Notes: generated by a model from the sequence alone, not told the origin. A stretch of 64,000 nucleotides of DNA from Burkholderiaceae bacterium (GCA_030123545.1 CP126124.1:682001-746000); one strand, 5' to 3'; shown: positions 27,899-36,944, numbered from the stretch's first letter. A program made the numbers and translations.

Positions 27899-29089
27899 CT
27901 AATCCTTGGGCTGAATCGTCGCAAGAAAAGCCAGGATCTGCTTGATCTGCTGATCGGTCAGAACCCCTTTCCAGGTCGGCATTCCGAGATCCGGGCGGCC
28001 GTTTTCAATCGTCGTTTTCGCAACCTCCGGCCACTTGTCGCCAAACAGCCCTTTCAGGCGCCGCAAATCCCGCGCGCGTATCGGGCTTGCGCCGTCGGGC
28101 GAGTGGCAATGGGCGCAGGTGCTGTTGAAGAAGTCGCGCCCGGCGGCCGCATCGGCACTGGTCTTGCTCGAATCGCTGGTGCTCGCCTGCGCAACCTGTG
28201 TTCCGGCCGGGATCAAGTAGCCAACGTGGTGAACAGCCGACGCCGGCACCTGCGAGGCAACTCGCGAACCGCTGGCAATCCTCGAAGCGCTGCTGCGCGT
28301 CGTGTCGGATGCGCTGGCAACGGCGACTGGCTTGTCCAGGGGAAAGCCATACTTCGTGGCGAGCGTTTCGATCTCCGGCCGCAACTGCGTCAGCGCGGTG
28401 TCGATCCTCGCGACCAGCGCTGTGTCCGAAGCCGGAACGGCCACCGCAACCTGGCCATTCAGATGGTCGCCCGACACGGGGGTCACGCGCCAGCGGCTCT
28501 GGTAGTGAAGCTTGTTCTCGTACCCGGCCGTCGGGCCCCACATGAACGCGACGTCAACGTCACCCTTGTCCAGCGCCGCGAGCATCTCTTCCGGCGTGCG
28601 ATAGGTGGTCGTCTCGTAACCGCCCTCCGTCGCCAGCACGATCTGCGGCGTCGTGCCGAACTGGACGGCGATGCGCTTGCCCTTGAGGTCGGCCAGTTTC
28701 GTGAACGCGAACGACGGCGGTGCGACGACTGCATAGCTCACGTCGAGGAATGCCTTCGTCCGCGTCAGGCCGCGTGTGTGGTAGTCCGCTTCCGCTGGCA
28801 ACGCAAAATAGGCGTCGCACTTGCCGGCAAGAATGGTGTTGCGCAGCGTCTTTCTCTGGTTCATGCTCAGCCACCAGAAGTACTGCGGCTGCGCGCCCAG
28901 CTTCTTCGCAACCATGTCCGCCAAGTCAATGTAGAGGCCGTGCTGCGGCCCCTCCGACTTGCTGAACGGAAGGTTGTCCGGGTCGCTGCAGATGCGCAGC
29001 GTCGCCGCTGACACCGCCGGCGCCAGAAGCGCGCCGGCGGCGAAAGCGGCAGACACCAAGCCCAGGTGGATCTTTGCCAAAACGCGCAT
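27899..29089 (-). CDS. Fusion of a MxaJ/XoxJ-like binding protein with cytochrome c
   Basis: 396 aa. Residues 1-28 are a signal peptide. Residues 29-245 form a periplasmic binding-protein fold (TLRICSDPDNLPFSKSEG, GLYIDLADMVAKKLG) of the type found with PQQ dehydrogenases. A Ser/Ala-rich linker (about 255-312) leads to a C-terminal class I cytochrome c with Cys325-Ala-His-Cys328-His329 and Met370 as the likely sixth ligand (LGMPTW). In methanol oxidisers the two functions are usually separate genes (J and G). The gene is 18 bp downstream of the PQQ dehydrogenase, so it probably accepts its electrons. Confidence 0.85.
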   Translation of the reverse strand: MRVLAKIHLGLVSAAFAAGALLAPAVSAATLRICSDPDNLPFSKSEGPQHGLYIDLADMVAKKLGAQPQYFWWLSMNQRKTLRNTILAGKCDAYFALPAEADYHTRGLTRTKAFLDVSYAVVAPPSFAFTKLADLKGKRIAVQFGTTPQIVLATEGGYETTTYRTPEEMLAALDKGDVDVAFMWGPTAGYENKLHYQSRWRVTPVSGDHLNGQVAVAVPASDTALVARIDTALTQLRPEIETLATKYGFPLDKPVAVASASDTTRSSASRIASGSRVASQVPASAVHHVGYLIPAGTQVAQASTSDSSKTSADAAAGRDFFNSTCAHCHSPDGASPIRARDLRRLKGLFGDKWPEVAKTTIENGRPDLGMPTWKGVLTDQQIKQILAFLATIQPKD

Positions 29090-29107
29090 GGTTTCTGCCG
29101 TCTCCCG

Positions 29108-30796
29108 TCAGTTCAGCTTGAACACGTACAAGGTGCCGCCTTCTGAGCTGGTCGCCACTATTTTCGCGCCGATGTCCCCCATGAAGGCGGGGATCGATTC
29201 GGTCCGGCCCGACACGACCGCGACGTACTGCTTGCCGTCGACCGTGTAGGTCATCGGCGCGGCTGAGATGCCCGAGCCCGTGTTGAACTTCCACAGTTCC
29301 TTGCCGGTCTTCGCGTCATATGCGTTGAACCAGCCCTGCACGTTGCCCTCGAACACCAGACCGCTGGCCGTGGACATCACGCCGCCGTTCCACGGCAGCG
29401 CGTTCTTCTGGCTCCAGACTGCCTTGTGAGTGATCGGATTCCATGCCATCAAGTCGCCCATGTAGTCGCCCTTGAGCGGCGGGGTGACCTTGAAGTCATT
29501 GCCGAGGTAGAAGGAGCCGCGCTTGTACTCGACGGCAGTGTCCTCCATGTCCTGGCACAGGTTCATCGTCGGGATGTAGACGAGGCCCGAGGCTTGGTCA
29601 TAGCTCATCGGCATCCAGTTCTTGCCGCCCAACAGGCTCGGGCAAATCCCAGTAGCCTTGCGCTTCATGCCGGGGCGCTTCGCGTTGTCGGCGGCCTCGA
29701 CCGGGCGGCCGGTCGCCAGGTCGACCTTGGTTGCCCAGTTCGTGTCGACAAAAGGCTCGGCCGACACAAGCTTGCCGGTGGCCCGATCCAGCACATAGAA
29801 GAAGCCGTTGCGGTTCGCCGACATCAGGACCGGTGTCTTCTTGCCATTGACCGGCAGGTCCGCGAACACCAGTTCGTTCACGCCGTCATAGTCCCACGCG
29901 TCGTGCGGCGTGTACTGGTAGTGCCAGGCGATCTTGCCGGTGTCTGCGTCCAGCGCAAGCACCGACGAGCTGTACAGGTTGGTGTAGGGACCGAGGTCGG
30001 AGGTATCGCTACCGCGCACCACAGCAGCCCAGGGAGACGGGTTGCTGGTGCCGTAGTACACGAGGTTCAGCTTCGGATCGTAGGAACCGACGAACCAGGC
30101 GGCGGCGCCACCGTTCTTGCCGGAGTCGCCCTTCCAGGTGTCGCCGTTCGGTTCGCCCGGAAGCGGCACGGTGTAGGTGCGCCACACCTCCTTGCCGGTG
30201 GCTTGATCCAGCGCGACGATCGAGCCGCGCGCGCCATATTCACCGCCGCCATAGCCGGTGATCACGAGATTCTTCACGACGGTCGGCGGGGAGGTGATGA
30301 CCGAGCCGTTGGTGTAATCGGTAATCTTGGTCTTCCACAGTTCCTTGCCGGTCTTCGCATCGAGCGCGACCACGTTTGCATCGAGACGGCCGACGAAGAT
30401 CTTGCCGTCGTTGTAGGCCACGCCACGACTGTCGACGTCACAGCATGCGTATTGATCGATCCCCTTCGGAACGTCTGGCTGGTACTGCCACTTGAGGCTG
30501 CCGGTTTTCGCGTCGACCGCGAAAACGCTCGCCGGCCCGAACGACGAGCTGACGTACATCGTGTCGCCGATCACGATCGGCGTCGATTCCTGTGAGCGCA
30601 GCGAGCCGAGTTGCAGCGCCCAGGCGACCTTGAGGTTCTTGACGTTCGCCGGGGTGATTTGCTTCGCGTGACTGAAGCGCGTGTTGCCGGAATCGCCGCC
30701 GTAGACGGTCCAACTCTGAGCGCTGGCGCTGGAGGCGATCCCGAGCATCAGGCCGGTTGCCGCCAGCGTGAGCGCATAGCGGAGCAGTTTCTTCAT
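29108..30796 (-). CDS. PQQ-dependent alcohol dehydrogenase, lanthanide-type motif
   Basis: 562 aa periplasmic quinoprotein with an eight-bladed propeller. Signal peptide 1-26 (ending ASAQ). The vicinal disulfide Cys118-Cys119 (QYACCDVD) is present. Metal ligands fit Glu186 (GGGEYG), Asn252 (TSNPSPW) and the catalytic Asp302; two residues on is Asp304 (WDYDGVNE). That extra Asp is the known signature of lanthanide-dependent XoxF/ExaF/PedH enzymes, whereas calcium enzymes have a smaller residue. The substrate is probably a primary alcohol but is not defined. The start at 30796 has AGGAG upstream; an open frame to 30841 lacks support. Confidence 0.9.
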   Translation of the reverse strand: MKKLLRYALTLAATGLMLGIASSASAQSWTVYGGDSGNTRFSHAKQITPANVKNLKVAWALQLGSLRSQESTPIVIGDTMYVSSSFGPASVFAVDAKTGSLKWQYQPDVPKGIDQYACCDVDSRGVAYNDGKIFVGRLDANVVALDAKTGKELWKTKITDYTNGSVITSPPTVVKNLVITGYGGGEYGARGSIVALDQATGKEVWRTYTVPLPGEPNGDTWKGDSGKNGGAAAWFVGSYDPKLNLVYYGTSNPSPWAAVVRGSDTSDLGPYTNLYSSSVLALDADTGKIAWHYQYTPHDAWDYDGVNELVFADLPVNGKKTPVLMSANRNGFFYVLDRATGKLVSAEPFVDTNWATKVDLATGRPVEAADNAKRPGMKRKATGICPSLLGGKNWMPMSYDQASGLVYIPTMNLCQDMEDTAVEYKRGSFYLGNDFKVTPPLKGDYMGDLMAWNPITHKAVWSQKNALPWNGGVMSTASGLVFEGNVQGWFNAYDAKTGKELWKFNTGSGISAAPMTYTVDGKQYVAVVSGRTESIPAFMGDIGAKIVATSSEGGTLYVFKLN

Positions 30797-30857
30797 AAAG
30801 TGTCTCCTGTCGGTTTGATATCGGTGCAGCCACTTCAACAAATTTGAACGGCAAATA

Positions 30858-30887
30858 AATATAGGTTGACGGCCCTGCTTTTGTCAG
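30858..30887 (-). promoter_or_regulatory. Predicted promoter of the PQQ dehydrogenase gene
   Basis: On the minus strand CTGACA (30882-30887) and TATATT (30858-30863) are 18 bp apart, about 60 bp upstream of the ATG, in an AT-rich stretch of otherwise GC-rich DNA. The remainder of the gap to 31072 shows no gene. Confidence 0.5.
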
Positions 30888-31051
30888 CATCTTGATCGGC
30901 GTCAAATGAATCAAATTGAGAATGTTCGATGCGGCCTCGGGTTTATCCTTAAGTGGAATTGCTTAGAAGTCGACAGCAGAGCGCGAATAGTCCGGGTCTT
31001 GGGCACTCGACATTCCTTCTGTCGCCGCATGCACACCAGATCGGTGTTCAT

Positions 31052-31108
31052 TAGAAATATGCAGAATCCGGCGTGAAATATAGAGGGTATGCTATTAAAA
31101 ATATAGTA
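31052..31108 (-). repeat. Degenerate palindrome-ended repeat at the start of the pseudouridine synthase gene
   Basis: TAGAAATATG at 31052 and the near-palindrome GCTATTAAAAATATAGTA at 31091-31108 have almost the same spacing as the equivalent parts of the repeat in glpK. The GTG start codon used for the next gene (31073) is inside it. Assignment is tentative because the middle is poorly conserved. Confidence 0.45.
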
Positions 31109-31900
31109 AACAACACTGCCGATGCGACTCGCATCGATGTCGTGCGGCTGAACAAGCGGCTCGCCGAACTCGGCCTGTGCTCGCGTCGCGAGGCGGACGC
31201 GTGGATCGCCAGCGGCTGGGTGCGGGTCAACGGCGCTGTCGCGCTGGTGGGCTTACAGGTACGCATCGACGACCGCATAGAGGTCGATCCCAGGGCGCGC
31301 CGCAGCCAGGCTTCGCAGGTCACGGTGCTCTTGAACAAGCCGGTCGGCTACGTTAGCGGCCAGGCCGAGGACGGCTACCGGCCGGCGATCACGCTCGTGG
31401 GTCCGCAGACCCGCTGGCGCGAGGACCGGACCGCGATGCGATTTGCGCCGTCGCAGCTGCGCGGGCTGGCGCCAGCCGGGCGGCTCGACATCGATTCGGT
31501 CGGCCTCTTGGTGCTGACGCAAGACGGCCGCATCGCGCGCCGGCTGATCGGCGAGGACTCCGATATCGACAAGGAATACCTGGTGCGCGTTCACTACGCC
31601 GCCGCCGGGGCGCCGGTGACGCAGAACGTGCAGGCCGCGCTGCCGCCCGCGCAGCTCGCGCGGCTGCGCCATGGCCTCTCCCTGGATGGCCGGGCGCTGA
31701 AACCCGCGCAGGTCGAATGGCAGAACCCGGAGCAACTGCGCTTCGTGCTGCGCGAGGGCAGGAAGCGCCAGATTCGCCGCATGTGCGAGCAGGTCGGCCT
31801 GGCCGTCGTCGGCCTCAAGCGTGTCCGCATCGGCGGCGTGCGACTGGGGGCGCTGCCGCTCGGGCAATGGCGCTATCTCGGGCCGCAAGAACGATTCTGA
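31073..31900 (+). CDS. RluB/RluF-family 23S rRNA pseudouridine synthase
   Basis: 275 aa as annotated. An S4-like RNA-binding domain (RLNKRLAELGLCSRREADAWIASG) precedes the catalytic domain with the active Asp in GRLDIDSVGLLVLTQDG and the C-terminal RKRQIRRMCEQVGL block. It isomerises uridine in large-subunit rRNA. No ATG exists at the N-terminus: the candidates are GTG 31073, inside a repeat, and GTG 31142, directly at VRLNKRL. The longer form keeps residues such as TRIDVVRLNKR, but its first ~14 residues are low-complexity repeat sequence. Confidence 0.85.
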   Translation: MKYRGYAIKNIVNNTADATRIDVVRLNKRLAELGLCSRREADAWIASGWVRVNGAVALVGLQVRIDDRIEVDPRARRSQASQVTVLLNKPVGYVSGQAEDGYRPAITLVGPQTRWREDRTAMRFAPSQLRGLAPAGRLDIDSVGLLVLTQDGRIARRLIGEDSDIDKEYLVRVHYAAAGAPVTQNVQAALPPAQLARLRHGLSLDGRALKPAQVEWQNPEQLRFVLREGRKRQIRRMCEQVGLAVVGLKRVRIGGVRLGALPLGQWRYLGPQERF

Positions 31901-31927
31901 TCCGGGTGCGTATGGCTTGGCCGGCGC

Positions 31928-32881
31928 TCAGGCGGCCGTCGTGTTGCGCGCGGCCGTTTTGCGCGCCGCCGAAGCGAGCGCCATCTCGTTCGCGCCCTGC
32001 CCGTTGCCGCTGCCGGGCACCTGCTCGTCGTCACGGTCGGTCACCTCGGCGAGACGGGCCAGCAGCCGTTCGGGCACCTCGTCACCGAGCCCCAGATACA
32101 GCCCGCGCGTCAGCGTCAGATGCGCGGCCTCGAAGCCGCCGGCGCCGGCGCACAGCACGGTGCGGGTTGGCGCCTGCTCTGACACGAGCACCAGCATCGC
32201 CGGCACCACCGCGCGCGGACCGAACGCATGCAGCATGTCTGCGGGGAACAGATCCTGCGTCATCCGGGTGGCCGCGGTCGGCGCGAGGCAGTTGACGCGG
32301 ATGCCGTGCTTTTCGCCTTCGAGCGCCAGCGTCTGCATCAGCCCGACCAGCGCGAGCTTGGCCGCGCCGTAGTTGGTCTGGCCGAAGTTGCCGTACAGCC
32401 CGGTGGACGAGGTCGTGAACAGCACGCGGCCGTAGTTCTGCGCGAGCATGACCGGCCACGCCGCCTTGGTGCAATGCACCGCGCCCATCAGGTGCACGTC
32501 CACGACCTGCCGGAAGTCGGCCAAGTCCATCTTCGCGAAGGTCTTGTCGCGCAGGATGCCGGCGTTGTTCACCAGCACGTCGACGCGGCCCCAGGCGTCG
32601 ACCGCCTGCTGCACCATCGCCTGTACCGCCGCGAAGTCGGTCACCGAAGCGCCGTTCGCGATTGCTTCGCCGCCGGCGGCGCGGATCTCGTCGACCACCG
32701 CCTGCGCGGCCGACGCCGACGAGCCGTCGCCATGCACCGAGCCGCCGAGATCGTTCACCAGCACCCGCGCGCCGCGGCGCGCCAGCGCCAGTGCGTGCTC
32801 GCGCCCCAGGCCGCCGCCGGCGCCGGTGACGATCGCGACCCGGCCGCTGAAATCGATGGGGTCGCTTCCGTTGATGCTCAT
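31928..32881 (-). CDS. Short-chain dehydrogenase, 3-hydroxyacyl-CoA dehydrogenase-like
   Basis: 317 aa. NAD(P)-binding VTGAGGGLGREHALALARRG, the NNAG motif VLVNNAGILRDKTF, catalytic Ser in TTSSTGLYGNFGQ and Tyr-x3-Lys in NYGAAKLALVG are all present. The block ALARRGARVLVNDLGGSVHGDG resembles the dehydrogenase half of peroxisomal multifunctional enzyme type 2, suggesting fatty acyl or steroid acyl-CoA substrates. The start at 32881 is selected over a 17-residue extension. It is divergent from htpG. Confidence 0.85.
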   Translation of the reverse strand: MSINGSDPIDFSGRVAIVTGAGGGLGREHALALARRGARVLVNDLGGSVHGDGSSASAAQAVVDEIRAAGGEAIANGASVTDFAAVQAMVQQAVDAWGRVDVLVNNAGILRDKTFAKMDLADFRQVVDVHLMGAVHCTKAAWPVMLAQNYGRVLFTTSSTGLYGNFGQTNYGAAKLALVGLMQTLALEGEKHGIRVNCLAPTAATRMTQDLFPADMLHAFGPRAVVPAMLVLVSEQAPTRTVLCAGAGGFEAAHLTLTRGLYLGLGDEVPERLLARLAEVTDRDDEQVPGSGNGQGANEMALASAARKTAARNTTAA

Positions 32882-33174
32882 GCTGTCTGCCTTTCCCGTG
32901 AAGTTCGTTCTGCCGCTTGTCGGCCCGGCCATCCAGGCCGGCCAACCGCAGAGTCTAAGTGACGACCAGCGGCGCGCCGTAACGCTGGCGCGTGCCGGGT
33001 CGATTGCCGGGCGGGGATAATCTCCGCTTGAAACGCGAGCACTCGCCCTGAACTGGGCGCGGGCGGTACGCGAGGAACGCCCCGGCCCCCGCGGGGCGCT
33101 TCGCTTTCTGCCGCGCGCCCAGCCTCTGATTTGCTCTCGTCATTTTCCGCATTCCCCATCGCATCATCGACACC

Positions 33175-35130
33175 ATGAGCAAACAAACCCTGTCGTTCCA
33201 GGCCGAAGTGGCTCGCCTGCTGCATCTGGTCACGCATTCGCTGTATTCGAACAAGGAGATCTTCCTGCGCGAGCTGATCTCGAACGCCTCCGACGCCTGC
33301 GACAAGCTGCGCTTCGAGGCGCTCGCCGACCCCAAGCTGCTGGCCGATGCGCCGACCCTGGAAGTGCGGGTCGGCGTGGACAAGGCGGCGCGCACGCTGA
33401 CCATCACCGACAACGGCATCGGCATGAGCGAGCAGGAGGCGATCGAGCACTTGGGCACGATCGCCAAGAGCGGCACGCGCGACTTCGTCAATCGCCTCTC
33501 CGGCGACCAGAAGGCGCAGGCCTCCGAGCAGGGCCAGCTGATCGGCCAGTTCGGCGTCGGCTTTTACTCCGGCTTCATCGTCGCGGACCGGATCACGGTC
33601 GAATCGCGCCGCGCCGGCCTGCCGCCCGAGCAGGGCGTGCGCTGGAACAGCGACGGCGGCGCGAGCGGCGGCGACGCGTTCGAGGTCGAGACGATTACTC
33701 GGCCCGAGCGCGGCACCAGCGTGATCCTGCACCTACGCGCCGACGCCGACGAGTTTCTCGGCGGCTGGCGCATCAAGAGCGTGATCGCCAAGTACTCGGA
33801 CCACATCAGCCTGCCGATCCTGATGCAGAAGGAGGAGTGGAAGGAGGGCGAGGACGGCAAGGGCGGCGAGATGGTCACGACCGACCAATGGGAGGCGGTG
33901 AACCAGGGCGGCGCGCTGTGGACGAGGCCGAAGAAGGACATCACGCCCGAGCAGTACGCCGAGTTCTACAAGCAGTTGAGCCACGACCCCGAGCCGCCAC
34001 TCGCCTACACGCACAACCGCGTCGAGGGCGCGAGCGAGTACACGCAGTTGCTCTACATCCCGGCGAAGGCGCCGATGGACCTGTACCAGCGCGACAAGCC
34101 GACCGGGCTCAAGCTGTACGTGAAGCGCGTGTTCATCATGGACGACGCCGAGGCGCTGCTGCCTTTGTTTCTGCGCTTCGTGCGCGGCGTGGTCGACTCG
34201 GGCGACCTGCCGCTGAACGTGAGCCGCGAGCTGCTGCAGGAAAGCCGCGACGTGCGCGCGATCCGCGACGGCAACACGCGCCGCGTGCTGAGCCTCCTCG
34301 AAGATCTGGCCAAGAACGACAAACCCGCCGACGACGCGAGCGACGAGGCCAAGAAGGAGGCCGGCAAGTACAGCCGGTTCTATGCCGAATTCGGCGCGGT
34401 GCTGAAGGAAGGCCTGGGCGAGGACTTCGCGAACCGCGAGCGGCTCGGAAAGCTGCTGCGCTATGCGTCGACCGGCAGCGACACCGCCAGCGTGAGCCTG
34501 GCCGACTACAAGGCGCGGATGAAGGAGGGCCAGGAAGCGATCTACTACATCACCGCCGACACGCTGGCCGCCGCGAAGAACAGCCCGCAGCTCGAGATCT
34601 TCAGGAAGAAGGGCATCGAGGTGCTGCTGATGACCGACCGCGTCGACGAATGGGCGCTGTCGCACCTGCACGAGTTCGACGGCACGCCGCTGCAGTCGGT
34701 CGCGAAGGGCGCGGTAGATCTCGGCAAGCTGCAGGACGAGGCCGAGAAGAAGGCTGCCGAAGAAGCGGCCGAAACCTTCAAGCCGGTGCTCGCGAAGCTG
34801 AAGGAGGCGCTGAAGGACCAGGCCGAGGACGTGCGCGTGACGAGCCGCCTGGTCGACAGCCCGGCCTGCCTGGTGGTGCAGGACCACGGCATGAGCACCC
34901 AGCTCGCGCGCATGCTCCGCCAAGCCGGCCAGACTGTGCCGACCGTCAAGCCGGTGCTGGAGGTCAACCCCGAGCACCCGCTGGTGAAGAAGCTCGCGGC
35001 CGATGGCGACGCATCGGACCGCTTCGACGATCTCGCGCACATCCTGTTCGACCAGGCGCTGCTGGCCGAAGGCGGGCTGCCGGACGATCCGGCCGCCTAT
35101 GTGCGGCGGGTGAATGCGCTGCTGGTGTGA
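33175..35130 (+). CDS. htpG: Chaperone HtpG (Hsp90)
   Basis: 651 aa cytoplasmic ATP-dependent chaperone. The N-terminal GHKL ATPase is evident (LRELISNASDACDKLR, ITDNGIGMS, GTIAKSGTRDF, IGQFGVGFYSGF), followed by the middle domain (VKRVFIMDDAEALLPLFLRFVRGVVDSGDLPLNVSRE) and the C-terminal dimerisation domain. Length is slightly above the E. coli 624 aa. The 293-bp upstream gap shows GC-rich inverted repeats but no convincing heat-shock promoter match. Confidence 0.97.
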   Translation: MSKQTLSFQAEVARLLHLVTHSLYSNKEIFLRELISNASDACDKLRFEALADPKLLADAPTLEVRVGVDKAARTLTITDNGIGMSEQEAIEHLGTIAKSGTRDFVNRLSGDQKAQASEQGQLIGQFGVGFYSGFIVADRITVESRRAGLPPEQGVRWNSDGGASGGDAFEVETITRPERGTSVILHLRADADEFLGGWRIKSVIAKYSDHISLPILMQKEEWKEGEDGKGGEMVTTDQWEAVNQGGALWTRPKKDITPEQYAEFYKQLSHDPEPPLAYTHNRVEGASEYTQLLYIPAKAPMDLYQRDKPTGLKLYVKRVFIMDDAEALLPLFLRFVRGVVDSGDLPLNVSRELLQESRDVRAIRDGNTRRVLSLLEDLAKNDKPADDASDEAKKEAGKYSRFYAEFGAVLKEGLGEDFANRERLGKLLRYASTGSDTASVSLADYKARMKEGQEAIYYITADTLAAAKNSPQLEIFRKKGIEVLLMTDRVDEWALSHLHEFDGTPLQSVAKGAVDLGKLQDEAEKKAAEEAAETFKPVLAKLKEALKDQAEDVRVTSRLVDSPACLVVQDHGMSTQLARMLRQAGQTVPTVKPVLEVNPEHPLVKKLAADGDASDRFDDLAHILFDQALLAEGGLPDDPAAYVRRVNALLV

Positions 35131-35468
35131 TGGAGCGCTGGTCAAGCTCGAATCGACGCAGACTCATGTCACTCGGATGGACGGTACTGGGAACGTTCGC
35201 CCAGTTGATGCTGGCGATGTTTCTGTGCATGCTCGTGATCTTCTCCGGGGCCAGCATCGCCAATGGCGGGACGCTCGGCGGATTTCAGATGCGCATCCTG
35301 AACCTGTCGATCTTTGTGCTGCCAGGGCTGTGCGCTGTGAGCGCAGCCGTCGTCATTTATCTGCACCTGCGTGGCGGCAGTGTCGCATCGTATTGGTGGT
35401 ATGCGATGCCGTTAGTGGCCGCGACGCTGTACCTCGCCTATGCGATCTGGCTCGGCCGAAACGCGTAG
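35130..35468 (+). CDS. Small membrane protein of unknown function
   Basis: 112 aa. After a short polar start (MERWSSSNRRRLMSLG) there are three hydrophobic segments at about residues 17-40, 55-77 and 86-107, with a Trp/Tyr-rich third one (SYWWYAMPLVAATLYLAYAIW). The ATG overlaps the last base of the htpG stop, so it may be co-translated with htpG; ATG 35166 is an alternative start. It is the last gene before the IS256 insertion. I do not recognise the family. Confidence 0.55.
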   Translation: MERWSSSNRRRLMSLGWTVLGTFAQLMLAMFLCMLVIFSGASIANGGTLGGFQMRILNLSIFVLPGLCAVSAAVVIYLHLRGGSVASYWWYAMPLVAATLYLAYAIWLGRNA

Positions 35469-35506
35469 AACAGGCGTGATGTGATCGCCCGCGCTGATGT
35501 TGCGCT

Positions 35507-35515
35507 CCATTCTTT
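35507..35515. repeat. Left target-site duplication of the IS256-family element
   Basis: CCATTCTTT here and again at 36945-36953 flank the element exactly. Nine base pairs fits the 8-9 bp duplications of IS256-family transposition. Confidence 0.8.
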
Positions 35516-36944
35516 GAGCCTGTCCTGAATTTTGTGTGCGAGGCATAGGATGACGACCAGGAGCATGTATGCCAAGCAAGACGAAGATGAAGAACGCGGC
35601 CATAGCCGCCAGGTCGGCGGCGCTGCCGTCGATCCCGAGGGAACTGATTGACCGGTTCGTGACCGGCCCGATGAGCGGCGAGGCGGTCAACGCCGCGTCG
35701 ATGGCGTTCAAGAAGGCGCTGATCGAGCGCGCGCTGGGCGCCGAACTCGGCCACCACCTGGGCTACCCGAGCGGCGACGCCAAGCCCGAGGGGGCGGCCA
35801 ACCAGCGCAACGGCAAGAGCGCCAAGACCGTACTGACCGATGATGGCCCGCTGCGCATCGAGGTGCCACGCGATCGCGAAGGCAGTTTCGAGCCGCTCTT
35901 GATCCCCAAGCACGAGCGCCGTTTCACCGGCTTCGATGACAAGATCATCGCCATGTACGCGCGCGGCATGACCATGCGCGAGATCCAGGGTTTCTTGCAA
36001 GAGAGCTACGGTGTCGAGGTCAGCGCCGAGTTCATCAGCTCGGTCACCGACGCGGTCATGGCCGAGGTGACGGCTTGGCAAGCGCGGCCCTTGGAGCCGA
36101 TGTACCCGGTGGTGTTCTTCGACGCGCTGCGCGTGAAGATCAGGGAAGACGCGGTGGTGCGCAACAAGGCCATCTACCTGGCCCTGGGGATCCTTCCCGA
36201 CGGTACGCGCGACATCCTGGGGCTGTGGATCGAAGGCACCGAGGGTGCCAAGTTCTGGATGAAGGTGTTCAACGACCTGAAGACCCGCGGCGTGGGCGAC
36301 ATTCTGATCGCCGTCACCGATGGCCTCAAGGGCATGGCCGAGGCCCTGGGCGCGGTGTTCCCGGCCACCACGCTGCAAACGTGCATCGTGCACTTGATCC
36401 GCAACTCGCTGGACTACGCGAGTTGGAAGGACAGGAAGGCGCTGGCCGCGGCCATCAAGCCGATCTACACGGCCACCAGCGCCGAGGCGGCACAGGCCGA
36501 GCTCGATGCCTTCGAGCGCGGTCCCTGGGGCCAGAAGTTCCCCACCGTCGCGGGCGCCTGGCGCCGGGCCTGGGATCGCGTGATTCCGTTCTTCGCGTTC
36601 CCGCCGTCCATCCGCAGAGTGATCTACACCACCAACGCGATCGAGAGCATCAACGCGCGGCTGAGGAAGATCATCAAGACCCGCGGCCACTTCCCCAGCG
36701 ACGACGCGGCCACCAAGCTGATCTGGCTGGCGCTGCGCAACATCACGGCCGACTGGAGCCGCGCGGCGCACAACTGGAAGGAGGCAATGAACCAATTCGC
36801 GATCCTCTACGAAGATCGGTTCACGAAGGCCGGTGCGTAAGATGGAGACCGACTTGCCCACCGCGGCTTTGCGTTCGTCGCAAGCGACGCACGCCGCCGT
36901 GGACAAGTCTCCGAGCACCTCGCACACAAAAATTCAGACACTCC
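35516..36944 (+). mobile_element. IS256-family insertion sequence, intact
   Basis: 1429 bp. Imperfect terminal inverted repeats share TGTGTGCGAGG and a TGAATTTT tract (left 35516-35543, right 36918-36944), and a perfect 9-bp target duplication, CCATTCTTT, flanks the element. It carries one full transposase gene. Removing it rejoins a continuous stretch between the small membrane protein gene and the CRISPR array, so it interrupts the array's upstream (leader-side) region. Confidence 0.85.
35569..36840 (+). CDS. IS256-family transposase
   Basis: 423 aa full-length DDE transposase. Family blocks: NQRNGKSAKTVLTDDGPLRIEVPRDREGSFEP, ALGILPDGTRDILGLWIEGTEGAKFW and YTTNAIESINARLRK. Catalytic residues fit Asp in VVFFDALRVKIRED, Asp in LIAVTDGLKGM and Glu in NAIESIN. 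No frameshift or stop is seen, so the element should be mobile. ATG 35569 is used; ATG 35565 is out of frame. Confidence 0.95.
   Translation: MPSKTKMKNAAIAARSAALPSIPRELIDRFVTGPMSGEAVNAASMAFKKALIERALGAELGHHLGYPSGDAKPEGAANQRNGKSAKTVLTDDGPLRIEVPRDREGSFEPLLIPKHERRFTGFDDKIIAMYARGMTMREIQGFLQESYGVEVSAEFISSVTDAVMAEVTAWQARPLEPMYPVVFFDALRVKIREDAVVRNKAIYLALGILPDGTRDILGLWIEGTEGAKFWMKVFNDLKTRGVGDILIAVTDGLKGMAEALGAVFPATTLQTCIVHLIRNSLDYASWKDRKALAAAIKPIYTATSAEAAQAELDAFERGPWGQKFPTVAGAWRRAWDRVIPFFAFPPSIRRVIYTTNAIESINARLRKIIKTRGHFPSDDAATKLIWLALRNITADWSRAAHNWKEAMNQFAILYEDRFTKAGA

Noticed and set aside
27899..29089. Binding protein and cytochrome as a frameshift or assembly artefact
   Set aside because: The frame is continuous through a plausible linker and the cytochrome part has no separate start or ribosome site.
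29426..30595. 389-codon frame antisense to the PQQ dehydrogenase
   Set aside because: No family features; the opposite strand has an unmistakable quinoprotein.
33027..33033. CTTGAAA as a heat-shock sigma32 promoter for htpG
   Set aside because: No CCCCAT-like partner is present at the required distance.
35130..35468. Anti-CRISPR candidate next to the array
   Set aside because: It is a membrane protein overlapping htpG, more likely tied to that gene; nothing links it to Cas9 inhibition.
35353..36927. Long minus-strand frame across the IS256 element
   Set aside because: It is the shadow of the transposase gene on the other strand and has no recognisable motif.
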